Shown here one piece after another: positions 6,441-14,298 of a stretch of 26,066 nucleotides of DNA (position 1 is the first letter of the stretch; every line of letters starts with the position of its first letter). The stretch spans positions 1-26,066 of the forward strand of contig CAZVNL010000033.1 of the NCBI GenBank assembly GCA_964628055.1, written 5' to 3'. Position numbers and translations under genes: made by a program. This stretch comes from CAZBEL01 sp964628055. Lineage in GTDB: Bacteria; Fidelibacterota; Marinisomatia; Marinisomatales; TCS56. The notes beneath the pieces were generated by a model, which saw nothing but the letters and a program-made list of their open reading frames with translations, made no database searches and was not told the origin of the DNA.

Positions 6441-8776
6441 CTTCCCCAACGGAAATAATTGATTTTTCCACCCTCGATCGCCCGGCCATCGGGGAAACGC
6501 TACAGCGACTCCAGATTCCCCTCACTGTAGAGGAAGCCCTCACCATTCAAAACGAACTTTTGGGGCGTCCCCCCACCCTTACGGAACTAGTCCTCTTTTC
6601 CATTGAGGGTTCTGAACACTGCTCCTACAAAAGCAGTCGGCCGCACTTAGAGCAGTTCACCACCACCGGTCCCGATGTAATCATCGGCGCCCAGGAAGAT
6701 GCCGGCGTGGTGTCCATCGCCACCGATCGTCAGGGCCGACGCTACACGGTGGTGGTCAGCCACGAATCGCACAACCATCCCTCCCAGATCGTCCCTTACG
6801 AAGGAGCCGCCACGGGAATCGGTGGAAACGTTCGGGATGTCCTCTGCATGGGAGCGGAAGTCATCGCCCTGTCCGACTCTTTCCGGTTCGGGGAATTGAA
6901 GAATCCCAGGACCAAATGGATCCACGAAGGGGTTGTGGCCGGGATCGCCGGTTACGGGAATCCTTTAGGCATCCCCAATATTGGGGGCGATATCTATTAT
7001 CACCCAGGATACAACGAAAACTGCCTGGTGACCATTGTCACCCTGGGAATTGCCCGGGAAGAGGAGATCATCCACTCCCAGGCCCCTGAAAATGCCGACG
7101 ATTACGACCTTATTCTCATCGGCAAACCCACCGACAACAGCGGTTTCGGGGGCGCCAGTTTCGCCTCCCTGGAACTTGAAGAAGACAAGAAGGAGCACAA
7201 TAAGGGGGCCGTCCAGGAACCCAATGCCTTTTTAGAACGCCACTTGGCCAAAGCGACGCTGGCCCTGTTTAAACATCTCCAAGGGATGGGGAAACTGCCC
7301 ACGGTGGGTTTCAAAGACCTGGGGGCGGGAGGGGTGGCCTGCGCCAGCGTAGAACTGGCGGACGCCGCCGGTTACGGCGCCGAAGTCTGGCTGGACAAGG
7401 TACCCGTCAGCATGGAAAATCTTCATCCCTCGGTAATTCTCTGCTCGGAAACCCAGGAACGCTTTATGTGGGTGGCCCCTCCGACCCTCACCCCGTTCAT
7501 TTTGAAACATTACAACGAAGCCTTCGCCCTCCCGGCCATTTCTACGGGGGCCTGCGCCACGGTGATCGGTCGCATCCGGGGAGACGGTCGGTACATCGTC
7601 CACTACCACGGCGCGGAAATCGTAAACGCACCGGCGCGCCAGGTCACGCGCGGTTTCCTCTACCACCGGCCCATGGAACCAGCGGTTAAACAATTTGAGG
7701 AACCAGAACTCCCCGAGCCAGAAAATTACAATCACGTCCTGCTGGAACTACTATCCCATGAGAACATCGCCTCCCGAGAACCCGTCTACGAAACGTACGA
7801 CAAACAAGTCCAGGGACGGACGGTTATCGAGGCTGGCCAGGCCGACGCCGGCGTCTTAGCTCCCTTCAATGATCCCTCTTACCCCGAGGAAATCCAGGCG
7901 GTTGGAATTGCGCTATCTACGGATCACAATCCCCGCTATAGTTTGATCGATCCCTATTGGGGAGCTGTAAACGCCGTGGTGGAGGCGGTACGAAATGTCA
8001 CCGCTGTGGGGGCGACACCCGTAGCAATCTCTGATTGTCTCTGTTCTGGTAACCCTGAAAATCCGCAACAGATGTGGACTTTCGCCCAAGCCACCAAAGG
8101 GATTGCTGAAGCCTGCGAGGCTCTCACCGTGACCGAACATCCCGGTCAACCGATCCCCATCATCGCCGGGAACGTGAGTTTTTACAACGAAACCGACCGG
8201 GGTCCTATTCCACCCAGCCCCATCATCAGCTGCCTGGGAAAAATTGAAGATATCAGCAACGTGGTTACGCTTTCTTTCAAAAAACCCGGTTCCACTCTGT
8301 TTCTCGTGGGGGGGCGCAAGGCCGAATGTGGGGGCAGCGTTTACTACTCCCTCTCCGGTGAAATGGGCCACCAACTCCCCAAACCCAATCTGCAAGATGT
8401 AGTGCACCAATGCCAGGCCATCCGGGAAGCCATTCAACATGCATTGGTCCTATCATCACACGATATTGCCGATGGCGGGATAGCTGTCGCCCTAGCCGAG
8501 ATGAGTTTCGCACGCTCCATCGGATGCGAAGTGACCATCCCGGGAAACCTGCGTTTGGACAGCTTGTTATTCTCCGAAACGGGCGGCTTTATCCTGGAAG
8601 TCCCGGCCAGCAAGGTTCCTTACATCACAACTTTGTTCCACAGCCACTCCGTTCCTTTGCTTGCGATTGGTACCACCACACGTCATGAAGTGTTGAACAT
8701 AAACGAGCGCCTTCTCCTTCCTATCTCCCGGGGCCGGGAAGCATGGGAATGCGGCTTGCGGGATAAACTCCGTTGA
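6437..8776 (+). CDS. purL: Phosphoribosylformylglycinamidine synthase, small PurL subunit
   Basis: Small (Bacillus-type) PurL of 779 aa, the ATP-using subunit of FGAM synthase, which converts FGAR, glutamine and ATP to FGAM. The early signature SEHCSYKSSRPHL and the catalytic-site SHESHNHPS (about 108-116) are clear. Repeated AIR-synthase-type halves follow. The start is placed at GTG 6437, which overlaps the purA stop as GTGA; an ATG at 6377 in the same frame would add 20 residues inside purA that do not look like PurL. The chain lacks the N-terminal PurS-like and C-terminal glutaminase domains of large PurL. Both functions are supplied by the PurQ-PurS fusion downstream. Confidence 0.95.
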   Translation: MTSPTEIIDFSTLDRPAIGETLQRLQIPLTVEEALTIQNELLGRPPTLTELVLFSIEGSEHCSYKSSRPHLEQFTTTGPDVIIGAQEDAGVVSIATDRQGRRYTVVVSHESHNHPSQIVPYEGAATGIGGNVRDVLCMGAEVIALSDSFRFGELKNPRTKWIHEGVVAGIAGYGNPLGIPNIGGDIYYHPGYNENCLVTIVTLGIAREEEIIHSQAPENADDYDLILIGKPTDNSGFGGASFASLELEEDKKEHNKGAVQEPNAFLERHLAKATLALFKHLQGMGKLPTVGFKDLGAGGVACASVELADAAGYGAEVWLDKVPVSMENLHPSVILCSETQERFMWVAPPTLTPFILKHYNEAFALPAISTGACATVIGRIRGDGRYIVHYHGAEIVNAPARQVTRGFLYHRPMEPAVKQFEEPELPEPENYNHVLLELLSHENIASREPVYETYDKQVQGRTVIEAGQADAGVLAPFNDPSYPEEIQAVGIALSTDHNPRYSLIDPYWGAVNAVVEAVRNVTAVGATPVAISDCLCSGNPENPQQMWTFAQATKGIAEACEALTVTEHPGQPIPIIAGNVSFYNETDRGPIPPSPIISCLGKIEDISNVVTLSFKKPGSTLFLVGGRKAECGGSVYYSLSGEMGHQLPKPNLQDVVHQCQAIREAIQHALVLSSHDIADGGIAVALAEMSFARSIGCEVTIPGNLRLDSLLFSETGGFILEVPASKVPYITTLFHSHSVPLLAIGTTTRHEVLNINERLLLPISRGREAWECGLRDKLR

Positions 8777-8816
8777 ACATGATAAAAACATTTCCTACCC
8801 CGACTTTTCCCAAACC

Positions 8817-9866
8817 ATGGCGAAAATAATCGACTACAAAGGCGCTGGTGTGGACATCGCCGCCGGAGCCCGAGCCGTGGAAAGGATCGAACCCCTGGTG
8901 GCGCGGACCTACGCACCGGCCGTCCTCAGCGGTGTGGGGGGATTCGGCTCCCTCTACGACCTGAAACCAATCCTGGAAGAGTACCGACACCCGGTCTTAG
9001 TGCAGAGCCTGGACGGGGTAGGCACCAAGGCTATCGTCGCGCGCATGATGAACCGCTACGATACGCTGGGCATCGATCTGGTGAGCGCCTGTTGCAACGA
9101 TATCATCGTGCTGGGGGCGCAACCCCTCACTTTCTTAGACTACATCGCCAACGATCACCTGAGCCCCGACACGGTGGTGGAAATCGTCGGTGGCATTGCT
9201 GACGCCTGTCGAGACTGCGGCGTTTCCTTGGTGGGGGGTGAAACGGCCGAGATGCCCGGTACCTACCTGCCCGGGGAACAGGATGTCGTGGGCGTGGTCA
9301 CCGGCCTCGTGGAACGGGATAAAATCATTACCGGTGAAGAAATCGCCACCGGGGATGTGGTTTTGGGGCTGCCTTCCAGCGGCCTCCATACGAACGGCTA
9401 CTCCCTGGCGCGTAAACTCTGCTTCGAAGTGGGAGGACTTAAAGTAACTGATTCCCACCCCTACCTGAAAGCAACCATCGGCGAAACTTTACTCACCCCC
9501 CACAAGAATTACACCCAAGCCGTACGTTTACTCATAGAAGCAGGAATTACCATTCACGGGATGGCGCACATAACGGGAGGCGGCTTAATGGAAAACATAC
9601 CCCGTGTCCTGCCCAAAAACTGCTCGGTAGAGCTCTACGCGAACCGCTGGCCCGTACTACCGATTTTCAAAGTATTGCAAAACCTTGGAGCCGTAGAAGA
9701 AAGGGAAATGTACCGGGTCTTTAATATGGGGATCGGGATGGTGTTGATTCTCCGGCCAGAGGAGGTTGTTTCGGCAAAGGAGACCTTAAAAGAATTAACG
9801 GCAATCTATGAGGTTGGAGCGGTGGTAAGGGGAACGGGAGTAGTAATAAGAAAGGGAGATGTTTAA
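8817..9866 (+). CDS. purM: Phosphoribosylformylglycinamidine cyclo-ligase (AIR synthetase)
   Basis: 349 aa, typical length. It closes the imidazole ring of FGAM with ATP to form AIR. Signatures include the N-terminal DYKGAGVDIAAG, SLDGVGTKA, LVSACCNDI, LVGGETAEMPG and the substrate-loop LPSSGLHTNGYSL. It starts 40 bp after purL. The last ~35 codons use AGG and AGA for arginine and many GGA and GTA codons, unlike the CGC/CGG and GGC style of the rest of the gene. They border the AT-rich island that follows. The enzyme looks intact. Confidence 0.96.
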   Translation: MAKIIDYKGAGVDIAAGARAVERIEPLVARTYAPAVLSGVGGFGSLYDLKPILEEYRHPVLVQSLDGVGTKAIVARMMNRYDTLGIDLVSACCNDIIVLGAQPLTFLDYIANDHLSPDTVVEIVGGIADACRDCGVSLVGGETAEMPGTYLPGEQDVVGVVTGLVERDKIITGEEIATGDVVLGLPSSGLHTNGYSLARKLCFEVGGLKVTDSHPYLKATIGETLLTPHKNYTQAVRLLIEAGITIHGMAHITGGGLMENIPRVLPKNCSVELYANRWPVLPIFKVLQNLGAVEEREMYRVFNMGIGMVLILRPEEVVSAKETLKELTAIYEVGAVVRGTGVVIRKGDV

Positions 9867-9932
9867 GTATCGCCGTGGGGGACAATCAACACTAAAAAAT
9901 GAAGGTAAAAATAATTAATTCTACCAACATGA

Positions 9933-9949
9933 TTACATAATTTATGTAA
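9933..9949. promoter_or_regulatory. Perfect 17-bp palindrome, possible operator
   Basis: TTACATAA and TTATGTAA are exact reverse complements around a single central T. The site lies in non-coding sequence after purM and 29 bp before the ATPase remnant. The AT content and the near-absence of a loop suit a dimeric regulator site better than a terminator. No regulator family can be named from it. Confidence 0.35.
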
Positions 9950-9977
9950 ATCCCTTTATTACGATTACGGAATTAAC

Positions 9978-10247
9978 ATGAAATACAAGCAAGTCCTGTT
10001 CAACAAGGTGCTTTCTAACCTCGATTCAGGGAGCACCTTAATGATGGTGGGTCCCCGGCGGGCGGGGAAAACGCTGCACCAATATAAACAACTGCTGGGC
10101 AAAGCCCGACCGGCCGTTGATGAGCATCTGTGTCTATGGTTAAAAGCATTCTTCATTTTCTCCGTAAGAGGTTTCAAACGAAATAATTATCCGGAATTAT
10201 TAACCCATTTATGCGTACCCCAGAGCCCAAATTGCCGCGAATGTTAA
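9978..10247 (+). pseudogene. Truncated AAA/P-loop ATPase remnant
   Basis: 89-aa open frame. Residues 1-32 look like the beginning of a DUF4143/AAA-type ATPase: a short leader, a hydrophobic strand and a Walker A motif GPRRAGKT (25-32). After the Walker A the sequence stops resembling any P-loop ATPase; there is no Walker B or sensor motif, and the frame ends at codon 90. Full members of such families have about 400 residues, so this is probably a decayed fragment. An alternative is a small unknown protein that happens to carry a GxxxxGKT motif. It sits between purM and purQ in an AT-rich patch. Confidence 0.5.
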
Positions 10248-10305
10248 TTATTTACAGCGCAATAGAATTCACCACAAAAGATTCAAGGGGCGGTATCTTG
10301 GAAGA

Positions 10306-11580
10306 ATGACTTCTACAAAACCAACCATTGCCGTCATTCAATTTCCGGGAACCAATACCGAGCGCGAGACCCTGTTGGCAGTGGCCCGTGCAGGGATGAA
10401 ACCGGTGGAATTCTTGTGGAACGAGCCCCGGGAAAAGCTCACCGGTTGCGATGGGTTCATTCTCGCCGGGGGCTTTGCCTACGAAGATCGTTCCCGGGCC
10501 GGAATATTGGCAGCCCTGGATCCGGTGCTGGATATCATCCGCGAGGAAAGTGAACAGGGAAAACCGGTATTAGGAATATGCAACGGGGCTCAAATCCTGG
10601 TGGAGGCTGGCCTGGTTCCGGGTCTGGAGAACTACCGCCTGGGCATGGCCCTTACCCACAACAAACGCATCCAGAACAGCCACATAATCGGCGTGGGCTA
10701 CTACAACACCTGGGCCTACCTCAGGCAGACGGTCCCCGCCGACAGGTGCGCTTTCACCCTGGAAAGGGCGATTGGCAGCCAGATGCACATACCCCTGGCG
10801 CATGCCGAGGGGCGTTTCGTGATCCCCCAGGAATTGTTGGAACACCTCATCGCCAATGACCAAACTATATATCGCTACTGCGATGAAGCGGGAAATATCT
10901 TGCCGGAATTCCCCACCAACCCCAACGGCTCGGTCTACAACCTAGCCGCCGTTTGTAACCCTACCGGGAACGTCATGGCCATCATGCCCCACCCCGAGCG
11001 CTCTCCGGAAGGGGACTGCATCTTCGCCTCCCTGCGCACCTATATTCAACGGGGAGCCACCCCCGACCCGGCTTTCGTGCCTTATTACCCCGAACACCAG
11101 CCGATCCAGGTTTACTCACGGCCTTCCACCGCCCAAGAGTGGATCCTGGAATTGCTCATTGCGGATAACGAAGCCCTCTCCGTACAAAACGCCCTGCAAC
11201 AACGGAGTCTGGGAGTCGCCATCAAACGCTACGTTCATTGGGAAGTGTCGGCCCAGGACACAGACCCAAACCAGCTCCAACGGCAGATCCACCACTCAGG
11301 AGAATTGTGGAACCCCCACAAAGAACGTTTTGCCCCCCTCCACCCCCAGCCGAACACCGCCTTTTTCCTGGTGCGCGACAAAGAAGACTTACTGGGACGC
11401 CAAAAATTCGAAACCCTCACTAACCGTTTTGGGATGTCCACCTTACAGTCCGTATACCGGGGGAATTTGTGGCGTATCAGCGTCCGTCACGAATCCTTGG
11501 AAGCAACTGTACGCCAGGTGCTTGAAACCCATGTCCTCTTTAACCCTTACTCACAGACGTGCTATGCATACCATCCCTGA
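10306..11580 (+). CDS. purQ: PurQ glutaminase fused to a tandem PurS-like domain
   Basis: 424 aa, against ~225-270 for PurQ alone. Residues 1 to ~255 are a class I glutamine amidotransferase supplying ammonia for FGAM synthase: nucleophile Cys92 in GICNGAQ, and His229/Glu231 in MPHPERSPEG. Residues ~278-424 resemble the PurS-dimer-like N-terminal domain of large PurL. They show two related halves (about 300-345 and 352-422), each ending in a helix followed by a F/W-N-P motif (LWNPHK at N336, LFNPYS at N413). YVHWEV (309-314) parallels a YVHF strand in E. coli PurL, and LLGRQKF plus VYRGNLWRISV match PurS. It would bridge PurQ to the separate PurL. ATG at 10306 has GGAAGA just before it. The gene overlaps purC by 17 bp. 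Confidence 0.92.
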   Translation: MTSTKPTIAVIQFPGTNTERETLLAVARAGMKPVEFLWNEPREKLTGCDGFILAGGFAYEDRSRAGILAALDPVLDIIREESEQGKPVLGICNGAQILVEAGLVPGLENYRLGMALTHNKRIQNSHIIGVGYYNTWAYLRQTVPADRCAFTLERAIGSQMHIPLAHAEGRFVIPQELLEHLIANDQTIYRYCDEAGNILPEFPTNPNGSVYNLAAVCNPTGNVMAIMPHPERSPEGDCIFASLRTYIQRGATPDPAFVPYYPEHQPIQVYSRPSTAQEWILELLIADNEALSVQNALQQRSLGVAIKRYVHWEVSAQDTDPNQLQRQIHHSGELWNPHKERFAPLHPQPNTAFFLVRDKEDLLGRQKFETLTNRFGMSTLQSVYRGNLWRISVRHESLEATVRQVLETHVLFNPYSQTCYAYHP

Positions 11581-12541
11581 TGATCGACAACGAATCCGCC
11601 GGGCCCTAAATAATTGCCTCGTAGAAACACAGTTAAAGCGGAGCCAAAAGCGAACGGGCAAGGTGCGTGATACCTACGAATTAGAGAACCGGTTAATCCT
11701 CATCACTACCGACCGTCAAAGCGCCTTTGACCGCGTCCTGGCGGCGGTTCCTTTTAAAGGACAGGTGTTGAATCTCACCAGCGCCTGGTGGTTTGAGCAA
11801 ACCCGTTCCATTATCCCCAACCATGTCATCGCCCTTCCCGATCCCAATGTCACCGTGGCCAAAAAGTGTGCGGTGTTCCCGGTGGAATTCGTCGTCCGGG
11901 GTTACATCACGGGGAGTACCAGCACCTCGTTGTGGACGGTCTATGAAAAGGGGATCCGGGAATACTGTGGCAACAAACTGCCGGAAGGTCTGGTAAAAAA
12001 TCAAAAACTAAAAACCAATTTGCTGACTCCCACGACCAAAGATGCCCAGCATGACCGTCCGGCAAGTCCGGAGGAGATCGTCTCCAGCGGATTGATGAAT
12101 GCGGATGATTGGGAGCGTTGCCGCCAGGCGGCATTGCAGCTGTTCGCCTTTGGTCAGGAAAAGGCCCGGGAAAACGGTCTCATCCTGGTGGACACCAAAT
12201 ATGAAATGGGACGGGCTCCTGGCGGCGAGATCGTAGTGGTGGATGAGCTCCACACTCCCGATTCCAGCCGTTACTGGCTAGCCGATAGTTACGAGGACCG
12301 CTTCCACCAGGGTTTGGAACCGGAAAACATTGACAAGGAATTCCTCCGCCTGTGGTTCCGGGAACACTGCGATCCCTATCACGATGAAACCCTGCCCAAA
12401 GCTCCTGAGGCGCTGGTAGTAGAACTGTCACAACGTTATATTCAACTTTACGAGATGATCACTGGAGAGGCATTTCCCTTTCCAGATGAGTCGCAACCGG
12501 TCTTGGAACGCATTCAACACAATCTAAAAACGTGGCTATGA
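11564..12541 (+). CDS. purC: SAICAR synthetase
   Basis: 325 aa, the longer (yeast ADE1-like) form. It couples CAIR and aspartate with ATP to give SAICAR. KRTGKVRDTYE (residues ~29-39), ITTDRQSAFDRVL and the C-terminal VDTKYEMG are the diagnostic segments. The frame is open further upstream, but that part lies inside purQ in a different frame and has no SAICAR-synthetase character. The ATG at 11564, just before the purQ stop, is therefore chosen, a 17-bp overlap. The 3' end overlaps purE by ATGA. Confidence 0.95.
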   Translation: MHTIPDDRQRIRRALNNCLVETQLKRSQKRTGKVRDTYELENRLILITTDRQSAFDRVLAAVPFKGQVLNLTSAWWFEQTRSIIPNHVIALPDPNVTVAKKCAVFPVEFVVRGYITGSTSTSLWTVYEKGIREYCGNKLPEGLVKNQKLKTNLLTPTTKDAQHDRPASPEEIVSSGLMNADDWERCRQAALQLFAFGQEKARENGLILVDTKYEMGRAPGGEIVVVDELHTPDSSRYWLADSYEDRFHQGLEPENIDKEFLRLWFREHCDPYHDETLPKAPEALVVELSQRYIQLYEMITGEAFPFPDESQPVLERIQHNLKTWL

Positions 12542-12936
12542 AAGCCGTACTCATCCTTGGTTCATCTTCCGATGAAGCCCACGCCCGGAGGATCACCAGG
12601 GCCCTGGAGGCCTTGAAGATTCCCTGGGAACAACACATCGTCTCCGCCCATAAAGACCCCCGGCGTCTCCTGGATATTCTCGACGGTTACGCGGAGGCCC
12701 AAGGGGTCGTATACGTAACCATTGCCGGCCGGTCCAACGCCCTCTCCGGCTTCGTGGCGGCCAATTCCAATTTCCCCACCCTGGCCTGCCCGCCGTTTAA
12801 AGACAAACTGGACCTGATGGTGAACATCCAGTCCACCCTCCAAATGCCCAGCAACACGCCGGTGTTGACGATTCTGGATCCCGGCAATTGCGCCCTGGCG
12901 GTGAAACGCATCCTGGATCTCTCCAGGGGTTCCTAA
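12538..12936 (+). CDS. purE: Class II PurE, AIR carboxylase (direct CO2 type)
   Basis: 132 aa with ATG at 12538, overlapping the purC stop as ATGA; a GTG two codons earlier (12532) is possible. SSSD (~9-12) and SAHK (36-39) are common to PurE proteins. The key loop reads AGRSNALSG (63-71), as in animal PAICS and Treponema PurE, not the AGGAAHLPGM of class I enzymes. ACPPF and LQMPS also fit class II. Class II enzymes carboxylate AIR directly with CO2 to CAIR and need neither ATP nor PurK. No purK lies in the cluster, which agrees. Confidence 0.93.
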   Translation: MKAVLILGSSSDEAHARRITRALEALKIPWEQHIVSAHKDPRRLLDILDGYAEAQGVVYVTIAGRSNALSGFVAANSNFPTLACPPFKDKLDLMVNIQSTLQMPSNTPVLTILDPGNCALAVKRILDLSRGS

Positions 12937-12937
12937 G

Positions 12938-14296
12938 GTGGACAAGTTAACCAACCTTACTCCCCTTGACGGGCGTTACGCCGATGACCTAGAGCCTCTG
13001 CGGCCGTATTTCTCGGAATGGGCCCTGATCCGCTACCGCGTACGGGTGGAAATAGAATACCTCATCGCGTTGAGCGAAGACCCCGACTTTTCCGATCTAA
13101 CACCCTTGTCCCAGGCAGTCAAACGTACCCTCCGCAAGCAGGGCGTAGCCTTGAGCCCTGAAGAGGCAGGGAAGGTCAAAGCCATCGAAGCCCGCATCGG
13201 TCACGACGTCAAGGCCGTGGAATACTACCTCCGCGAGAAATGTGACGAACGCCAACTAGGCCATCTGAAACAGTGGATTCACTTCGCCCTCACGTCCGAG
13301 GATGTAAACAACATTGCCTACACCCTCATGTGGCAGGATGCACTGCAAGACATCTACCGCCCGGTGTTGAACCGTCTCCGGAAAACGCTTGGGCAGTTAA
13401 GTGAGTGCTATCGCGCCCAACCGCTCCTGGCCCGAACCCACGGCCAGCCGGCCACCCCCACCACGTTAGGGAAGGAAATGGCTGTTTTTTACCAACGCCT
13501 GCAACGCCAGGCAAAGCGGCTTTTGAACCACACCTTCCAAGGCAAATTAGGTGGCGCCACCGGGACCTGGAGCGCCCATAAACTCGCCTACCCCGAGGTA
13601 GACTGGTTATCCTTTGCCACGCGCTTCGTCGAATCATGCGGCCTGGAGCCGAACCTCATCACCACTCAGGTGGAGCCCTGCGACAGCCTGGTGGAATCCT
13701 ACCAGACCCTGATGCGTATCAACTCCATCCTCCTGGATTTCTGCCAGGACATGTGGTCTTACATTAGCCGGGGGATTTTCATTCAACGCCGGGTTCCGGG
13801 AGAAGTGGGGTCCAGCACCATGCCCCACAAGGTCAATCCCATTCATTTCGAAAACGGCGAGGGCAACCTGGGTCTCTCTAACGCCCTCTTAAACCATCTA
13901 ATAACCAAGCTGCCCCGTTCCCGCCTCCAGCGGGACCTTTCGGGGAGTACCGTTCTGCGCAACCAGGGTTCGGCCTTGGGGTATAGCTACCTGGCCTTGA
14001 AAAATATCCTGCGCGGCCTCCAAAGGGTCACAGCAAACCCCGACGTTCTCCATGCTGAACTGGGCCAGCACTGGGAGGTCCTGGCCGAGGCCGTCCAAAC
14101 CATGCTCCGCAAAGCGGGGGATCAAAAAGCTTACGAAACGTTGAAAGAACTCACCCACGGTGAAAAATTAGACCGGGAAACAATGCGGTCGGTAATCGAA
14201 AACCTGAACCTCCCGGTGGAGGCGAAAGACATCCTGCTCCACCTTTCCCCTCAGCAATACACCGGGCTGGCCGAAAAGCTGGTAGACTTGCTCTAA
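12938..14296 (+). CDS. purB: Adenylosuccinate lyase
   Basis: 452 aa, of the E. coli-like subgroup (LTPLDGRYADDL at the N-terminus, FSEWALIRYRV next). It cleaves SAICAR to AICAR and adenylosuccinate to AMP, releasing fumarate, and so serves both IMP and AMP synthesis. The fumarase/aspartase-superfamily signature GSSTMPHKVNP (291-301) carries the catalytic serine region. TSEDVNN and ARTHGQPATP are the other conserved blocks. The start is GTG at 12938, one base after the purE stop. It ends two bases before purF. Confidence 0.96.
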   Translation: MDKLTNLTPLDGRYADDLEPLRPYFSEWALIRYRVRVEIEYLIALSEDPDFSDLTPLSQAVKRTLRKQGVALSPEEAGKVKAIEARIGHDVKAVEYYLREKCDERQLGHLKQWIHFALTSEDVNNIAYTLMWQDALQDIYRPVLNRLRKTLGQLSECYRAQPLLARTHGQPATPTTLGKEMAVFYQRLQRQAKRLLNHTFQGKLGGATGTWSAHKLAYPEVDWLSFATRFVESCGLEPNLITTQVEPCDSLVESYQTLMRINSILLDFCQDMWSYISRGIFIQRRVPGEVGSSTMPHKVNPIHFENGEGNLGLSNALLNHLITKLPRSRLQRDLSGSTVLRNQGSALGYSYLALKNILRGLQRVTANPDVLHAELGQHWEVLAEAVQTMLRKAGDQKAYETLKELTHGEKLDRETMRSVIENLNLPVEAKDILLHLSPQQYTGLAEKLVDLL

Positions 14297-14298
14297 CC

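Larger units (their letters stand above)
9867..10305. other. AT-rich island interrupting the purine operon
   Basis: 439 bp between purM and the purQ fusion, plainly richer in A+T than the neighbouring genes. It contains a perfect 17-bp palindrome (9933-9949), a degraded ATPase start (9978-10247) and a 7-bp inverted repeat with 6-nt spacer at 10182-10201. No transposase, IS ends or target duplications were recognised. It probably reflects an old insertion that later decayed, and it may now hold an internal promoter for the genes from purQ onward. Confidence 0.5.

Noticed and set aside
11159..11563. 135-residue N-terminal extension of purC
   Set aside because: It lies inside purQ in another frame, is rich in Pro/Thr with no conserved motif, and PurC proteins start near 11564.
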